Notes: generated by a model not told the origin, from the letters alone. A DNA stretch of 64,000 nt from Burkholderiales bacterium (GCA_020848435.1 JADLAC010000049.1:16544-80543), one strand, 5' to 3'; counted from the stretch's first letter, positions 1 to 10,000 are shown. A program made the numbers and translations.

Positions 1-63
1 TTTGCTTACGATTCGGCTAGCCGGATGTAACGGCAGGGAATCACGGATTCTTCAGGAGCTGCC

Positions 64-351
64 ATGCCCGCCTACGTCATCGCCGAAGTCGAAGTAATCG
101 ATCGCGACGCGTATGAAGACTATCGGGGCCGAGTGCCGGCCACACTCGCAGCGTACGGTGGACGCTTCATCGTGCGCGGCGGCACGAGCGAAACGCTCGA
201 GGGCGCCTGGTCACCGCAGCGCGTGGTGGTGATCGAGTTCCCCGATCGCGCGAGCGCCAAGGCGTGGTGGGCGTCCGAGCAGTACGCGGGCGCGAAGGCG
301 CTTCGACAGCGTTCGGCGCGCACCGAGCTCATCGTCGTCGACGGCGTCTAG
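64..351 (+). CDS. DUF1330 family protein
   Basis: A 95-residue protein matching the DUF1330 family over its whole length: it opens with MPAYVIAEVEV, has a central RGG turn, and a VVVIEFPDRASAKAWW segment typical of the dimeric alpha-beta barrel fold. The biochemical role of the family is not established. The ATG is preceded by AGGAG about six bases upstream, which supports this start. It is the first complete gene and runs towards the minus-strand relA group. About 120 bases without a gene separate its stop from the relA stop. Family assignment is firm; function is unknown. Confidence 0.85.
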   Translation: MPAYVIAEVEVIDRDAYEDYRGRVPATLAAYGGRFIVRGGTSETLEGAWSPQRVVVIEFPDRASAKAWWASEQYAGAKALRQRSARTELIVVDGV

Positions 352-472
352 GAACCCGAACCGGCCCGCGCCGCTGGAGCGGTTGGAGCGGCGCTGCCGG
401 CGCGCGGACTTGAGTTCGGCGCCGCCCGAAACCAGGCCCGCGCCATTGGTGCGAGCACTGTGTCAGCGCCGA

Positions 473-2650
473 TCAGCGGCGCCGGGCGCGGGTCACACCG
501 GGTACCCGTTCGAGCAGGCCGAGCACGCGTTCGAGCTGCGGCAGGTCGAGCACCTCGATGGTAAAGAGCATGCGCGCGGCGGCGTCGCGCGAGCCGGTAT
601 TGGCTGCCACCACGTTGATGCGCTCGCGCGCGAGCGTGTCCGACACGTCGCGCAACAACCCGGTCCGGTCGAGCGCGTCGACCTCGATATCGACCTCGAA
701 TGCACCGCCTTCGGACTGGCCCCAATCGGCGGCAATCAGGCGCTGTGCATCCATCGTGCGCACGTTGGCGCAGTTGGCGCGGTGTATCGTGACGCCGCGC
801 CCGCGGGTGACGAAGCCGACGATGGCGTCCGGCGGTGCCGGCTTGCAGCACTTGGCCGGTACCGTGAGCAGCTTGTCGACGCCGACCAGCAGAATGCCGC
901 GCCCGCTCGGCGCGGCGCGTGCCTTGTGCTGGAACAACGGGCTCGCTTCCGCGGTTGGAGCCGGCGCCGCGGGTTCGCGCAGCGCTGCCTGCAACTGGCG
1001 CGCGTTGATCTCGCCGCGTCCCACCGCCGCGAGAAAATCGGCGAGCGCCGCATAACCCGCGCGCCCGGCCAGGGTTTCGAGATTCAGCGCCGTGGCGCCC
1101 GTGCGCTGCAATTCCTTGTCGACCACGCCGCGGCCGTGCGCGATCGCGGCCTCCAGGTTCTGCGCATTGAACCATTGCCGCACCTTGGCCCGCGCGCGGT
1201 GGCTGGCGGTAAATCCCAAGGCCGGATTGAGCCAGTCGCGGCTCGGACCGCCTTGCTTGGCGGCGACGATCTCGACCGACTGGCCATGCTTGAGCGGGGT
1301 GCTCAGCGGCACCATGACGCCGTCGACGCGCGCGCCCCGGCAGCGGTGGCCGAGATCGGTGTGCACCGCGTAGGCGAAATCCACCGGCGTGGAACCGGCC
1401 GGCAGATCGATCACCTTGCCCTGGGGGGTCAACACGTAGACGGCATCGTCGAACAGCCCCGCCTTGAAATGCTCGGCGAGCGAGCGCTCGTCCTTCCATT
1501 CCAGGATCTGGCGCAGCCACGCGACCTTTTCATCGTAGCGCCGATCGCCGCGGCTGCCTTCCTTGTAGCGCCAATGCGCCGCGATCCCCAGCTCGGCCTG
1601 CCGGTGCATTTCCTGGGTGCGAATCTGCACTTCGAGCACGCGCCCGCCCGGACCGACGACCGCCGTGTGCAACGAGCGGTAATCGTTGCCCTTGGGCTTG
1701 GCGATGTAATCGTCGAACTCTCGCGGCAGCGGCGTCCACAGGTTGTGCACCACGCCGAGCGCCGTGTAGCAGTCCTTGACGTCGGCGACGAACACGCGCA
1801 GCGCATTGACGTCGTAGAGCTGTTCGAAGGCGAGCGCCTTGCGCTGCATCTTCTTGTAGATGCTGTAGATGTGTTTGGGCCGGCCGCTGATCTCGAAGCG
1901 CATGCCGGCGCGCCGCAGCTCCTCGGAAAGCCGCGCCGTGGCAGCGGCGATGAATTGCTCGCGCTCGACCCGCTTCTCGTCGAGCATGCGCGCGATCCGC
2001 TTGTACAGATCCGGATCGGTCAGGCGAAACGCGAGATCCTCGAGCTCCCATTTCAATTGCCACACGCCGAGGCGGTTGGCCAAGGGCGCGAATATATCGA
2101 GCGACAAGCGCGCGGCGACCGCGCGCTCGGCCGCGCTTCCGCCCTTGACCAGATGGCGCAGCGCCTGCGTGTGGCTGGCAAGCTTGATGAACACGACGCG
2201 GAAATCCTGCGCCATGGCGAGCAGCATCTTGCGCAAGCCCTCGAGCTGCGCGTCGGCTTGCGCCTCCGCGCCCGCGCTTGCGCCGAGCGCATCGATCTGC
2301 GCCATGCGGGCCGCGCCTTCCACCAATGCGACCACGCCTTGACCCACCTTGTCGGTGAGGCGTTCGCGCGCGCGGCCGGAAGTGGGCACGAGATCGAGCA
2401 GCAAGCTCGCCGCCACCGATTCGTGATCCAGGTTGAGCTCGGCGAGCGTCGCGGCGGTGGCGAGCGCATGCTCGAGCGCGCTCTCGCCACTGCCGAGCAG
2501 GCGGCCCTCGAGGTCCGCGCGCGCGAGCGCAAGCGCGCGTTCGATCACGCGCTGTTCCTCCGGGCCGAAGCGCTCGCCCAGGAGCGCGAGCCAGGCTTGC
2601 GGGTCCGCCGCGGCATGGGCGACAACCGAGAGCGCCTTCGATTCAGCCAT
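473..2650 (-). CDS. relA: GTP pyrophosphokinase RelA, (p)ppGpp synthetase
   Basis: A 725-residue long RelA/SpoT homolog that makes (p)ppGpp during the stringent response. Order of domains: a degenerate hydrolase-like N-terminal region, in which the usual His-Asp pair reads LLLDL; the synthetase domain with RPKHIYSIYKKM and the REFDDYIAKPKGN segment; a TGS domain (YVLTPQGKVIDLPAG); and a C-terminal ACT domain. EFDD is the motif of monofunctional RelA, whereas bifunctional Rel/SpoT has RFKD. Together with the lost HD pair this points to synthesis only. The start at MAESKALSVV was preferred to an upstream in-frame ATG because the upstream 40 residues are the shadow of the preceding gene. It overlaps the membrane zinc-ribbon gene by 8 bases, so the two are probably co-transcribed. 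Confidence 0.95.
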   Translation of the reverse strand: MAESKALSVVAHAAADPQAWLALLGERFGPEEQRVIERALALARADLEGRLLGSGESALEHALATAATLAELNLDHESVAASLLLDLVPTSGRARERLTDKVGQGVVALVEGAARMAQIDALGASAGAEAQADAQLEGLRKMLLAMAQDFRVVFIKLASHTQALRHLVKGGSAAERAVAARLSLDIFAPLANRLGVWQLKWELEDLAFRLTDPDLYKRIARMLDEKRVEREQFIAAATARLSEELRRAGMRFEISGRPKHIYSIYKKMQRKALAFEQLYDVNALRVFVADVKDCYTALGVVHNLWTPLPREFDDYIAKPKGNDYRSLHTAVVGPGGRVLEVQIRTQEMHRQAELGIAAHWRYKEGSRGDRRYDEKVAWLRQILEWKDERSLAEHFKAGLFDDAVYVLTPQGKVIDLPAGSTPVDFAYAVHTDLGHRCRGARVDGVMVPLSTPLKHGQSVEIVAAKQGGPSRDWLNPALGFTASHRARAKVRQWFNAQNLEAAIAHGRGVVDKELQRTGATALNLETLAGRAGYAALADFLAAVGRGEINARQLQAALREPAAPAPTAEASPLFQHKARAAPSGRGILLVGVDKLLTVPAKCCKPAPPDAIVGFVTRGRGVTIHRANCANVRTMDAQRLIAADWGQSEGGAFEVDIEVDALDRTGLLRDVSDTLARERINVVAANTGSRDAAARMLFTIEVLDLPQLERVLGLLERVPGVTRARRR

Positions 2651-3410
2651 CCGCTTCTCCCCGCTCCAGGCCCTGGAACTGGCGATAGAGCAGCAGCGCG
2701 CCCCACAGCAAAGCGAGCAGCACGAGGGCCTCGCCGAGCCGATCGGCCGCAGCCGCGATCCTGCGCTCATGCTCGATCAGGCCGAGGTCGAGCAGGATGT
2801 TCTCCCAATCGTGCATGCCAGGGCGGTCGCGCCCGGTGCCGCCGCCGAGGAGCATGAGCTGCAAATCCCTCGCATCGTTGATGTAGGGCGCGGTATCCAT
2901 GACGCTCTGGCCCAGCCACCACAGGCACAGCGAGGCCCCGAAGGCATCGCGATTCTTGTAGAGCAAGGCGCCGAGCGCGACCAGCGGCATCAGGAGCTGC
3001 CCCAGGGTACCACCCAGGGTCGCCATGAAGCTGCCGAAGGGCATGAATAGCACGTGACCGGCTTCGTGAAAGACGAGGTTGACGCGGTGCAGGAACGAGT
3101 CGCCGATCTCGTTGCTCTTCAAATCGAGGCCGATGAAATACCAGCCCCAGACAAAGAATGCGGCGTACAGCGCGCAGCGGGCGTAGAACGCCATGGGATC
3201 GACGCGTGCCGGGCGCGGCAACAGGATCTCGCGCCATGCCGAGGCCTCGCCGCCGTCGTGCTCGGCGTCCGAGCGCGCCGCGCGCGTTGCGTTCTGTCCA
3301 AGCACGCGCTGCACCCACTTCGCGAAGACCAGGCCGCAGGCCGCGCAAACGGCCGCTTGCTCGCCGGCGAGGGCACGGGGGTGGCCGCATTTCGGACATT
3401 TGAGCGCCAT
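2643..3410 (-). CDS. Membrane protein with zinc ribbon and HEAGH metalloprotease-like motif
   Basis: A 255-residue protein. It starts with a zinc ribbon (CPKC at residues 5-8, CAAC at 22-25), followed by an acidic linker and about five hydrophobic segments. Segment VFHEAGHVLFMPFG (about residues 113-126) carries the HExxH zinc signature seen in M50-type intramembrane or membrane-associated peptidases. A later SVMDTAPYINDA could supply a third ligand. No catalytic role can be proved from sequence. The ATG lies just before the comEC stop and its stop overlaps relA, giving a comEC / this gene / relA transcription unit. It could equally be a non-proteolytic membrane protein of unknown role. Confidence 0.8.
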   Translation of the reverse strand: MALKCPKCGHPRALAGEQAAVCAACGLVFAKWVQRVLGQNATRAARSDAEHDGGEASAWREILLPRPARVDPMAFYARCALYAAFFVWGWYFIGLDLKSNEIGDSFLHRVNLVFHEAGHVLFMPFGSFMATLGGTLGQLLMPLVALGALLYKNRDAFGASLCLWWLGQSVMDTAPYINDARDLQLMLLGGGTGRDRPGMHDWENILLDLGLIEHERRIAAAADRLGEALVLLALLWGALLLYRQFQGLERGEADG

Positions 3411-3448
3411 GGCGCATTGTAGCCGGCAGGCGCGAACGCGCCCTGCTT

Positions 3449-5815
3449 TCATTCGAGCCCGCTCGGTGGATCCTGCCAGTAGCGCCGCCGCATATCGCGC
3501 CAGGCGCGCAGCTCGACCGCGGCGTGCCCCACGTCGAGCTCGAGCGCGCCGTGCCGGTCGGTGCGCAATATCCGGCTGCCATAGATCGAGTAACGCTCGA
3601 GCACCTCGGGTCGCGGGTGGCCGAAGCGGTTGCGATAGCCGGCGGTGAACACGGCCGTATCGGGACGCACGGCGGCGATGAACTCGGGCAGCGACGACGT
3701 GGTGCTGCCATGATGGGGCACGACCAGGATCTCGGCGCGTAGCCGCCCCGGATCGCGCGCGAGCATATCGCGCTCGGAACGCGCCTCGGCATCGCCGGCC
3801 AGCAACACCCGTGTGCGAGCACCGCTGATGCGCAGCACGCAACTGCGATCGTTGGCCTTCAGGCGCGTTGCGGCATAGCTCGCGGCTTGCGGATGCAGCA
3901 TCTCGAAACGCACGCCGTCCCAGCTCCAGTCCTGACCGGCGTGACACAGGATCGAGCGTGCCGCCGCGGCATGCAAGGCGTGGTCTTGCGGCAGCGACGA
4001 GAGCAGCCGCTCCACCGGCACGGCGGACAACACCGAGGCCGCGCCGCCCGCGTGATCGTTATCCGCGTGCGTGACCACCAGCGCGTCCAGCCGCCGCACG
4101 CCTGTTGCTCGCAAGTACGGCACGACGATGCGGCTGCCGCTATCGGCCTGCGCCGAGTACGACGGTCCCGCGTCGTATAGGAGCGCATGCTGTGCCGTGC
4201 GCACGACCACCGCCAGTCCCTGGCCCACGTCGAGCACGGTGAGCCGCACCGCGCCGGGCGGCGGGCCCGGCGGCACCACTGCGAACAGCGGGACCAGCGC
4301 CAGCGCGCCGATCCAACGTGCCGGAAAGCCCCGTGGCAGGAGCAGCCAGACGATCCCGCCCAAGGCCACGGCGATCGTCCACGGCGGGGGAGCGTGCTGC
4401 TGCCATACCGCGCCAGGCACCGCTGCAAGCCACTCGAGTACGAGCATGGTATACGCCATCAGTGCGTGCGCGAGCTGCAACACGGCATCGAGCGGCAGCG
4501 CCATCCCGAGGAGCGCCAGCGGCACCACGGCGAGGCTCACCACGGGAATGGCGATGGCATTGGCGAGCGGCGAGACGAGCGAGACCTGCTGGAACATCGC
4601 CAGCAACAGCGGCACCAGTCCCACGGTCACGGCCCATTGCGTTCGCAACCATGTGAGCGCCCAATGCGGTGCCCGCAAGCGCCCCCCGCCGGCATGGAGA
4701 ATCACGGCGACCGCGCCGAACGACAGCCAGAATCCAGGCGCGAGCGCGGCCCAAGGGTCGAGCACCGTCACCGTGGCGAGCGCCACGGCGAGGATGCTGG
4801 CCGCCGACGAAACCTGGCCGAGCCAGAGCGCGCATGCGACCACGGCGAGCATGTACACGGTGCGTTGCGCCGGGATGGCGAAGCCGGCGATGGCCGCGTA
4901 CATGAGCGCGCACGCGAACCCCGCGAGCGTCGCGGCGCGGCGCGCCGGCACCCACAGCGTGAAGCGCGCGCTGCGCCGCCAAAGGGCATGGACGAGCGTG
5001 AAAACGAGCGCCGCGATCATCGTCACGTGCAGCCCCGAAATACTCATGAGATGGTTGACGCCGGTGCGCGTGAAGATGGTCCATTGCGCCGGCGGTATGG
5101 CCCGCTGATCGCCCATCACCAGCGCGGCGATCACCCCGGCATAGGGCTGCTGGGCGAGCGCTTCCAGGATGCGATCGCGAATGGCGGCGCGAGCGCGCTC
5201 GATGCCGTACGACAGGCGTGGCACGAACGCGCTCAGTCGCTGCGGCGGCTCGCTCAGGCGGACATAACCGGTGGCGCGTATACCGCGCTCCAGCAGCCAC
5301 GCTTCGTAATCGAAGCCGTGGGGATTCGCGGTGCCGTGCGGGCGGCGCAAGCGCACGCTGAAGCGCCAGCGCTCGCCGGCGCGCAACGCGGGCATCGCCG
5401 CTGGATCAGGATCGTGCGCCCAAGCGCCGTACCAGGCGATCGACACCCGCGCCGGCACCCGCGCTCCGGCCTCGAGCACGCGCTCGACGTCGAGCTCGAA
5501 GCGAATACCGCGCTCGAAGGGCTGCGGCAGCTTCGCGATCGTGCCGATGACTCCGATGTCGCGGCCTTCCCACTGCGGCGGCAGCTCGTCGGCGAGCCGG
5601 ATGCCGGCGCAAGACGCCGCCCAGAAGAAGCCCGCGCCGGCGGCGAGAACGCAGGCCGCGGCGGCGCGCAGCGGGCGGCCCACTAGGCCGCGGCCGCCGA
5701 TGGCGCAAAGCGCGGCGGGCAGCAGCAGCGATGCAGCGAGCGCCGGTTGCGGAAGCTGGGCCTGGAGCTGCAGCGCCGCGGCACCGCCCACGAAGCAAAG
5801 AACCAGGACGACCAC
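3449..5815 (-). CDS. comEC: DNA internalization-related competence protein ComEC/Rec2
   Basis: The inner-membrane channel for single-stranded DNA uptake in natural transformation. Visible in order: a short N-terminal membrane region; an OB-like soluble DUF4131 segment (RRPHGTANPHGFDYEAWLL); the polytopic competence domain containing LMSISGLHVTMIAAL; and a C-terminal metallo-beta-lactamase-like domain with VVTHADNDHAGGA and VVPHHGS. The GTG at 5815 (788 residues) is chosen because the family begins at the first membrane helix. The in-frame ATG at 5947 adds 44 residues of non-conserved sequence and would share its CATG with the divergent glycosylase start. No other competence genes are in the window. 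Confidence 0.9.
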   Translation of the reverse strand: MVVLVLCFVGGAAALQLQAQLPQPALAASLLLPAALCAIGGRGLVGRPLRAAAACVLAAGAGFFWAASCAGIRLADELPPQWEGRDIGVIGTIAKLPQPFERGIRFELDVERVLEAGARVPARVSIAWYGAWAHDPDPAAMPALRAGERWRFSVRLRRPHGTANPHGFDYEAWLLERGIRATGYVRLSEPPQRLSAFVPRLSYGIERARAAIRDRILEALAQQPYAGVIAALVMGDQRAIPPAQWTIFTRTGVNHLMSISGLHVTMIAALVFTLVHALWRRSARFTLWVPARRAATLAGFACALMYAAIAGFAIPAQRTVYMLAVVACALWLGQVSSAASILAVALATVTVLDPWAALAPGFWLSFGAVAVILHAGGGRLRAPHWALTWLRTQWAVTVGLVPLLLAMFQQVSLVSPLANAIAIPVVSLAVVPLALLGMALPLDAVLQLAHALMAYTMLVLEWLAAVPGAVWQQHAPPPWTIAVALGGIVWLLLPRGFPARWIGALALVPLFAVVPPGPPPGAVRLTVLDVGQGLAVVVRTAQHALLYDAGPSYSAQADSGSRIVVPYLRATGVRRLDALVVTHADNDHAGGAASVLSAVPVERLLSSLPQDHALHAAAARSILCHAGQDWSWDGVRFEMLHPQAASYAATRLKANDRSCVLRISGARTRVLLAGDAEARSERDMLARDPGRLRAEILVVPHHGSTTSSLPEFIAAVRPDTAVFTAGYRNRFGHPRPEVLERYSIYGSRILRTDRHGALELDVGHAAVELRAWRDMRRRYWQDPPSGLE

Positions 5816-5945
5816 TCGACGAGGGCCTCGTGCAATTTGCGCCGACTGTAAACGAGCCGGCCGCCGCTTCGGATCGGCCGAAAGCGCTACTACTGGCGGC
5901 CGAGGCCTCGGCGCTTGGTCGGATACAATGAATAATTGCGATCGC

Positions 5946-6584
5946 ATGGCTACGCACGACGCGATGACAGCCCCGCGTTACTGGCCGGAAGCAACGCGTG
6001 CCCTGGCGGCTCGCGATCCGGTGCTCGCGACATTGATCCCGCGCCACCGCGCGCTTGCCTTGGGCAGCCGCGGCGATGCATTTCAGACGCTCGCGCGAGC
6101 GATCGTCGGCCAGCAGATCTCGGTCAAGGCCGCGCAGAACGTGTGGGACCGGTTCGTGGCCACGGTCGAGGCGATGGCGCCGGCGGCGGTCGCGCGCGCC
6201 GATACCGCGGCCCTGCGCGCCGCGGGTCTATCGCTGCGCAAAGCCGAATACGTGCAGGATCTCGCGCGCCGCTTCTGCGAAGGCACGGTGGACGCGGCGA
6301 GCTGGGTCGAGCTGGATGATGAAGCGATCATCGAACAGTTGGTCCAGGTACGCGGCATCGGGCGTTGGACGGCGGAGATGTTTCTCATCTTCAACCTGGC
6401 GCGGCCCGACGTCCTGCCGCTGGCGGACCTGGGGCTCCAGCGCGCACTGAGCGCCAATTACAACCGGGGGCGGCCACTTTCCGCGCGCCGCATCGGCACC
6501 ATCACGCGTTCCTGGGCGCCGTGGCGTTCGGTGGCAACCTGGTACATGTGGCGCAGCCTTGAATCCGCTCCGACCCAATACTGA
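5946..6584 (+). CDS. DNA-3-methyladenine glycosylase (AlkA-type HhH-GPD)
   Basis: A 212-residue base-excision repair glycosylase expected to remove alkylated purines. The HhH-GPD core is clear: LARAIVGQQISVKAA near residue 45, the hairpin LVQVRGIGRWTAEMFL, and the catalytic-Asp region LPLADLGLQRAL. It is shorter than E. coli AlkA because it lacks the N-terminal beta domain, as many proteobacterial versions do. The ATG at 5946 overlaps a potential start of divergent comEC; the Met at 5964 (MTAPRYW) is an equally good start. A TACAAT -10-like hexamer lies at 5924-5929. Confidence 0.9.
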   Translation: MATHDAMTAPRYWPEATRALAARDPVLATLIPRHRALALGSRGDAFQTLARAIVGQQISVKAAQNVWDRFVATVEAMAPAAVARADTAALRAAGLSLRKAEYVQDLARRFCEGTVDAASWVELDDEAIIEQLVQVRGIGRWTAEMFLIFNLARPDVLPLADLGLQRALSANYNRGRPLSARRIGTITRSWAPWRSVATWYMWRSLESAPTQY

Positions 6585-6927
6585 GGCGGCGGTCCATCCG
6601 GCGCTCACGCATGCGCAGTTCGTTGCAGCCTGGCGCGCGGGCGCAATACGTGTCCACGTCGATTCGGCCGCGGCAGCAGCGTTATTGTCGGCGCGCCTGC
6701 TGCTCCCGTTCGTCGCCATCGCAGTGATCGGGCTGGGGATCGCGCTCGTCCTGTGGGGTTGGCTGTGGCTGGGGCTTGGCACCGGTGCGATCGGCATCGT
6801 CGCCCCGCGCCTGATCAAGCGCGGCGCGGGCGGCTTCCTGCTGAGCCAGATCGCCGGCGATGCGGATCTCTACGCCGCCGGCGTGCGCGCCGGGGCCATT
6901 ATGATCGAGGGCCAGGAAAGCGCCTAA
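6559..6927 (+). CDS. Small membrane protein of unknown function
   Basis: A 122-residue protein with two adjacent hydrophobic segments (about residues 42-85, LLLPFVAIAVIGLGIALV and WLWLGLGTGAIGIVAP), then a conserved-looking soluble tail, LIKRGAGGFLLSQIAGDADLYAAGV. I do not recognise a named family. The start is a TTG inside the 3' end of the glycosylase gene (26-base overlap), since no ATG or GTG occurs in frame before the first hydrophobic segment. Overlap suggests translational coupling to the glycosylase, but nothing in the sequence indicates a repair role. Confidence 0.6.
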   Translation: MNPLRPNTEAAVHPALTHAQFVAAWRAGAIRVHVDSAAAAALLSARLLLPFVAIAVIGLGIALVLWGWLWLGLGTGAIGIVAPRLIKRGAGGFLLSQIAGDADLYAAGVRAGAIMIEGQESA

Positions 6928-7051
6928 AGCGCGGTTCGAATCGGTATCATGGCGCGGGCGGCGGCATTGCGGCCCCGGACGTAGCGCTCGCGCTTGCCGC
7001 TGGCAGGGCCCGCCACCGATCGAAGCGCAACCTGCACCCAAGGGGACGAAG

Positions 7052-7987
7052 ATGAAGATTCTCTACTTCGACGATTTCAAGCTCGGGATACTCAAAGGCG
7101 ATCGCGTGGTTGACGTGAGCGCGGTGGTGCAGGACATCCCTCACACCGGGCCGCACGATCTCATCAGCGGCCTGATCGAGCGCTTCGGCCAGTATCGCCC
7201 ACGGATCGAGCAAGCCGCGGCGAAGGCCGCAGGCATTGCGCTCGACCAGGTCCGGATCCGAGCGCCATTGCCGCGCCCCGTCACCATCGACTGCATGGCG
7301 GTCAACTACATGGAGGACGGCACGCGTTCGGAGCCCGCGCCTATCAACGCATTCCACAAGGCGCCGAGCGCCATCATCGGTCATGGCGACACCATGGTGC
7401 TGCCCGATGTGCCGGCCGCGCTGTTCGAAGGCGAAGCCGAGCTCGCCGTGATCATCGGCAAACGCGCCGCGCACGTGAGCGCGGCGGAGGCGATGAGCTA
7501 CGTCTTCGGCTACATGAATTTCATCGACGGCTCGGCGCGCGGCCTGCCGCCAGCGGGCAACACGTTCTACCAGATGAAGTCGCGCGCCACCTTCGCCCCG
7601 ATCGGCCCGTTCATCGTGACAACCGACGAAGTGCCCGATCCGCACCGCTTGCAGGTGCGGCTGTGGGTGAACGGCGAGCTCAAGCAGAATTTCAATACCA
7701 GCGACATGGCGCACCGGATTCCGCGCTGCATCGAGTGGGTCACGTCCATCCACGCGCTCGAACCCGGCGACATCCTGGCGACCGGGACCAATCACCGCGG
7801 GCTGAGCGGCTTCCAGGACGGCGACAATATCGAGCTCGAAGTCGAAGGCATGGGCCGGCTGGAGATCAAGGTGCGCGACGATCTGAAGCGCACCTGGTCG
7901 CGCGAGACCCGCTTGGAGCGCCAGGCGAAGAAGCTCGAGGGTCTCACGCCGCAAGTCACCGGCAAGTACGCCAAGCCCAGCGCTTGA
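7052..7987 (+). CDS. Fumarylacetoacetate hydrolase family protein
   Basis: A 311-residue FAH-superfamily enzyme. These use a divalent metal to cleave or isomerise carbon-carbon bonds in acylpyruvates and catabolic dienoates. The metal ligands are visible: the acidic cluster FEGEAELAVIIG and the Asp in NFIDGSARG. The conserved ILATGTNHRGLSGFQDGD region follows. The start ATG is preceded by AGGGGACGA. The true substrate cannot be told from sequence, and no pathway genes flank it. A second FAH-family gene lies at 42.6-43.6 kb but is only distantly similar. Confidence 0.88.
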   Translation: MKILYFDDFKLGILKGDRVVDVSAVVQDIPHTGPHDLISGLIERFGQYRPRIEQAAAKAAGIALDQVRIRAPLPRPVTIDCMAVNYMEDGTRSEPAPINAFHKAPSAIIGHGDTMVLPDVPAALFEGEAELAVIIGKRAAHVSAAEAMSYVFGYMNFIDGSARGLPPAGNTFYQMKSRATFAPIGPFIVTTDEVPDPHRLQVRLWVNGELKQNFNTSDMAHRIPRCIEWVTSIHALEPGDILATGTNHRGLSGFQDGDNIELEVEGMGRLEIKVRDDLKRTWSRETRLERQAKKLEGLTPQVTGKYAKPSA

Positions 7988-7992
7988 GGCGC

Positions 7993-8697
7993 TCAGGCCG
8001 GCCTGAGCAAGCCGTCCTCCAGGCGCATGATGCGCTGCGTGCGCTCGGCTATGGTCGGATCGTGGGTCACGATGACGAGGCTCGCGCCGCTCGCGCGATT
8101 CAGCTCCAGCATGAGCGAAAAAACCGCTTGCGCCGTCTGCCGGTCCAGGTTGCCGGTCGGCTCGTCGGCGAGGATGCAGGCCGGGCGGGTCACCAGCGCG
8201 CGCGCGACCGCACAGCGCTGGCGCTCGCCGCCGGAAAGCTCGCCGGGTCGATGCTCGATGCGGTGGCCGAGACCGACCTGTGCCAGCATCGCGGCGGCCT
8301 GCGCCTTCGCGTCGATCGGAGCCAGGCGCCGGATCAGAAGCGGCATGGCGACGTTTTCCAGCGCCGAAAATTCCGGTAGCAGGTGATGGAACTGGTAGAC
8401 GAATCCCAGCGCGCGATTGCGCAGCCGGCCGCGTTCGGCTGCCCTCATCGCGGCAAGGTCCTGCCCCAGCACCCGGATGTCGCCCGCGCTGGCGTCGTCC
8501 AGCCCGCCCAGCAAGTGCAGCAGCGTGCTCTTGCCCGAGCCGGAGGCGCCGACGATGGCGACGCTCTCGCCGGAATCGACTGCCAGATCGATTCCGAGCA
8601 GCACCGGAACCGAGAGCCCGCCCTGGTCGTAGGTCTTCTTCAACCCCCGGCATTCCAGCACGGGCGAAGCCGCCGGCGCGCGCGCCGTGTCATTCAT
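7993..8697 (-). CDS. lolD: Lipoprotein-releasing ABC transporter ATP-binding protein LolD
   Basis: A 234-residue ATPase that powers extraction of outer-membrane-destined lipoproteins from the inner membrane and hands them to LolA. The Walker A (GASGSGKST), Q-loop region ([18 protein letters not shown]), signature LSGGERQR and Walker [12 protein letters not shown] are intact. The [20 protein letters not shown] segment is characteristic of LolD. Its ATG overlaps the lolC stop by 8 bases, which fits a lolC-lolD operon with equimolar production. Confidence 0.95.
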   Translation of the reverse strand: MNDTARAPAASPVLECRGLKKTYDQGGLSVPVLLGIDLAVDSGESVAIVGASGSGKSTLLHLLGGLDDASAGDIRVLGQDLAAMRAAERGRLRNRALGFVYQFHHLLPEFSALENVAMPLLIRRLAPIDAKAQAAAMLAQVGLGHRIEHRPGELSGGERQRCAVARALVTRPACILADEPTGNLDRQTAQAVFSLMLELNRASGASLVIVTHDPTIAERTQRIMRLEDGLLRPA

Positions 8698-9934
8698 AGC
8701 GCAACGCCTCGGCCGGACTGACGCGCGCGGCGCGCCAGCTCGGATACAGTGTCGCAGCCAAGGTGAGCACGAGCGATACCAGCCCGATCACGGTCACGTC
8801 CGGCCATTGCAGGTCCGAGGGCAGATCGGCGATGTAGTACACGTCCTTGGCGAGAAAGCGTATGCCGAAGGTCTGCTCGATGAAGGGCACGACCACGTCG
8901 ATGTTGAGCGCGAGCAGCACGCCCGCCACCACGCCCGCGACCGTGCCGATCACGCCCATCAACGAGCCCTGCACCATGAATATCTTCATTACGCTGCCGG
9001 GCGCGGCGCCGAGCGTGCGCAGGATCGCGATATCGGCTTGCTTGTCGGTCACGGCCATGACCAATGCGGAGACGATATTGAATGCGGCCACCGCGACGAT
9101 CAGCGTGAGGATGATGAACATCACGCGCTTCTCGATTTCCACGGCACGAAAGAAATTGGCGTGGCTGCGGGTCCAATCGGCGACATAGACTTCGCCCGGC
9201 ACGTTGCGCGCGAGCTCGCGGGCAACGCGCGGAGCGTCCATGAGCTCGTTCAGGCGCAGGCGCACGCCCGAGACGGCATCGTCCAGGCGATAAAGCCGCT
9301 GCGCGTCCTCGATATGAACGTAGGCGAGGCCGTAATCGTATTCGTACATGCCGACCTCGAACACGCCGACGACGCGAAACTGCCGCAACCGCGGCAGGAT
9401 GCCGGCGGGCGTCACCTGGCCCTGGGGCGCGATCAGCACCACGGTTTCGCCGACGCGCACGGTCAGCGCGCGCGCGAGCTCCGCGCCGAGCACGATGCCG
9501 AATTCGCCCGCTTGCAGCGCCTCCAGGCTGCCGCTTCTCATGTGCTGGCCGACCTCGGCGACCTTCGCCTCCGCGCCCGGATCGATGCCGCGGATGACCG
9601 CGCCTTGCACGCTGGAACCGAACGAGAGCATCGATTGCGCCATGACGAAGGGTGCGGCGGCCACGACATCGGGATGCCGCAGCGCTTGCGCCATGACCTC
9701 GCGCCACGGCGCCAGGCGGTTGCCGACGCCGCTGATCTGCACGTGCGAGGCAACGCCGAGGATGCGCGTGCGCAGCTCCTTCTGGAAGCCATTCATGACC
9801 GAGAGCACCACGATCAGCGCCATCACGCCGAGCGCGATACCCAGCATCGATATCAGCGCGATGACCGAGATGAAATGGTTGCGGCGCTTGGCGCGCGTAT
9901 AGCGCAAGCCGATGAACAACTCGAAGGGCTGCAC
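8690..9934 (-). CDS. lolC: Lipoprotein-releasing ABC transporter permease LolC/LolE
   Basis: A 414-residue permease. It has an N-terminal helix ([20 protein letters not shown]), a large periplasmic MacB-like domain, and three C-terminal helices ([20 protein letters not shown] and two more), the standard LolC/E layout. It works with LolD in lipoprotein release. The GTG at 9934 ([18 protein letters not shown]) matches the usual family N-terminus; an in-frame GTG at 10000 would add 22 unconserved residues. Only one LolC/E-type gene is present, so a second subunit, if any, is elsewhere, or one protein serves as a homodimer. Confidence 0.93.
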   Translation of the reverse strand: MQPFELFIGLRYTRAKRRNHFISVIALISMLGIALGVMALIVVLSVMNGFQKELRTRILGVASHVQISGVGNRLAPWREVMAQALRHPDVVAAAPFVMAQSMLSFGSSVQGAVIRGIDPGAEAKVAEVGQHMRSGSLEALQAGEFGIVLGAELARALTVRVGETVVLIAPQGQVTPAGILPRLRQFRVVGVFEVGMYEYDYGLAYVHIEDAQRLYRLDDAVSGVRLRLNELMDAPRVARELARNVPGEVYVADWTRSHANFFRAVEIEKRVMFIILTLIVAVAAFNIVSALVMAVTDKQADIAILRTLGAAPGSVMKIFMVQGSLMGVIGTVAGVVAGVLLALNIDVVVPFIEQTFGIRFLAKDVYYIADLPSDLQWPDVTVIGLVSLVLTLAATLYPSWRAARVSPAEALRYE

Positions 9935-10000
9935 GACCGGTTCCGAACGCGGGGACGCGGCAGTGTACCCTGATTCGCGGGCCTGATCGCGAGCCCGCAC

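Noticed and set aside
383..2857. Long plus-strand frame opposite relA
   Set aside because: Arg/Ala/His-rich translation without domains; relA on the other strand has complete conserved domains. It is a GC-driven shadow.
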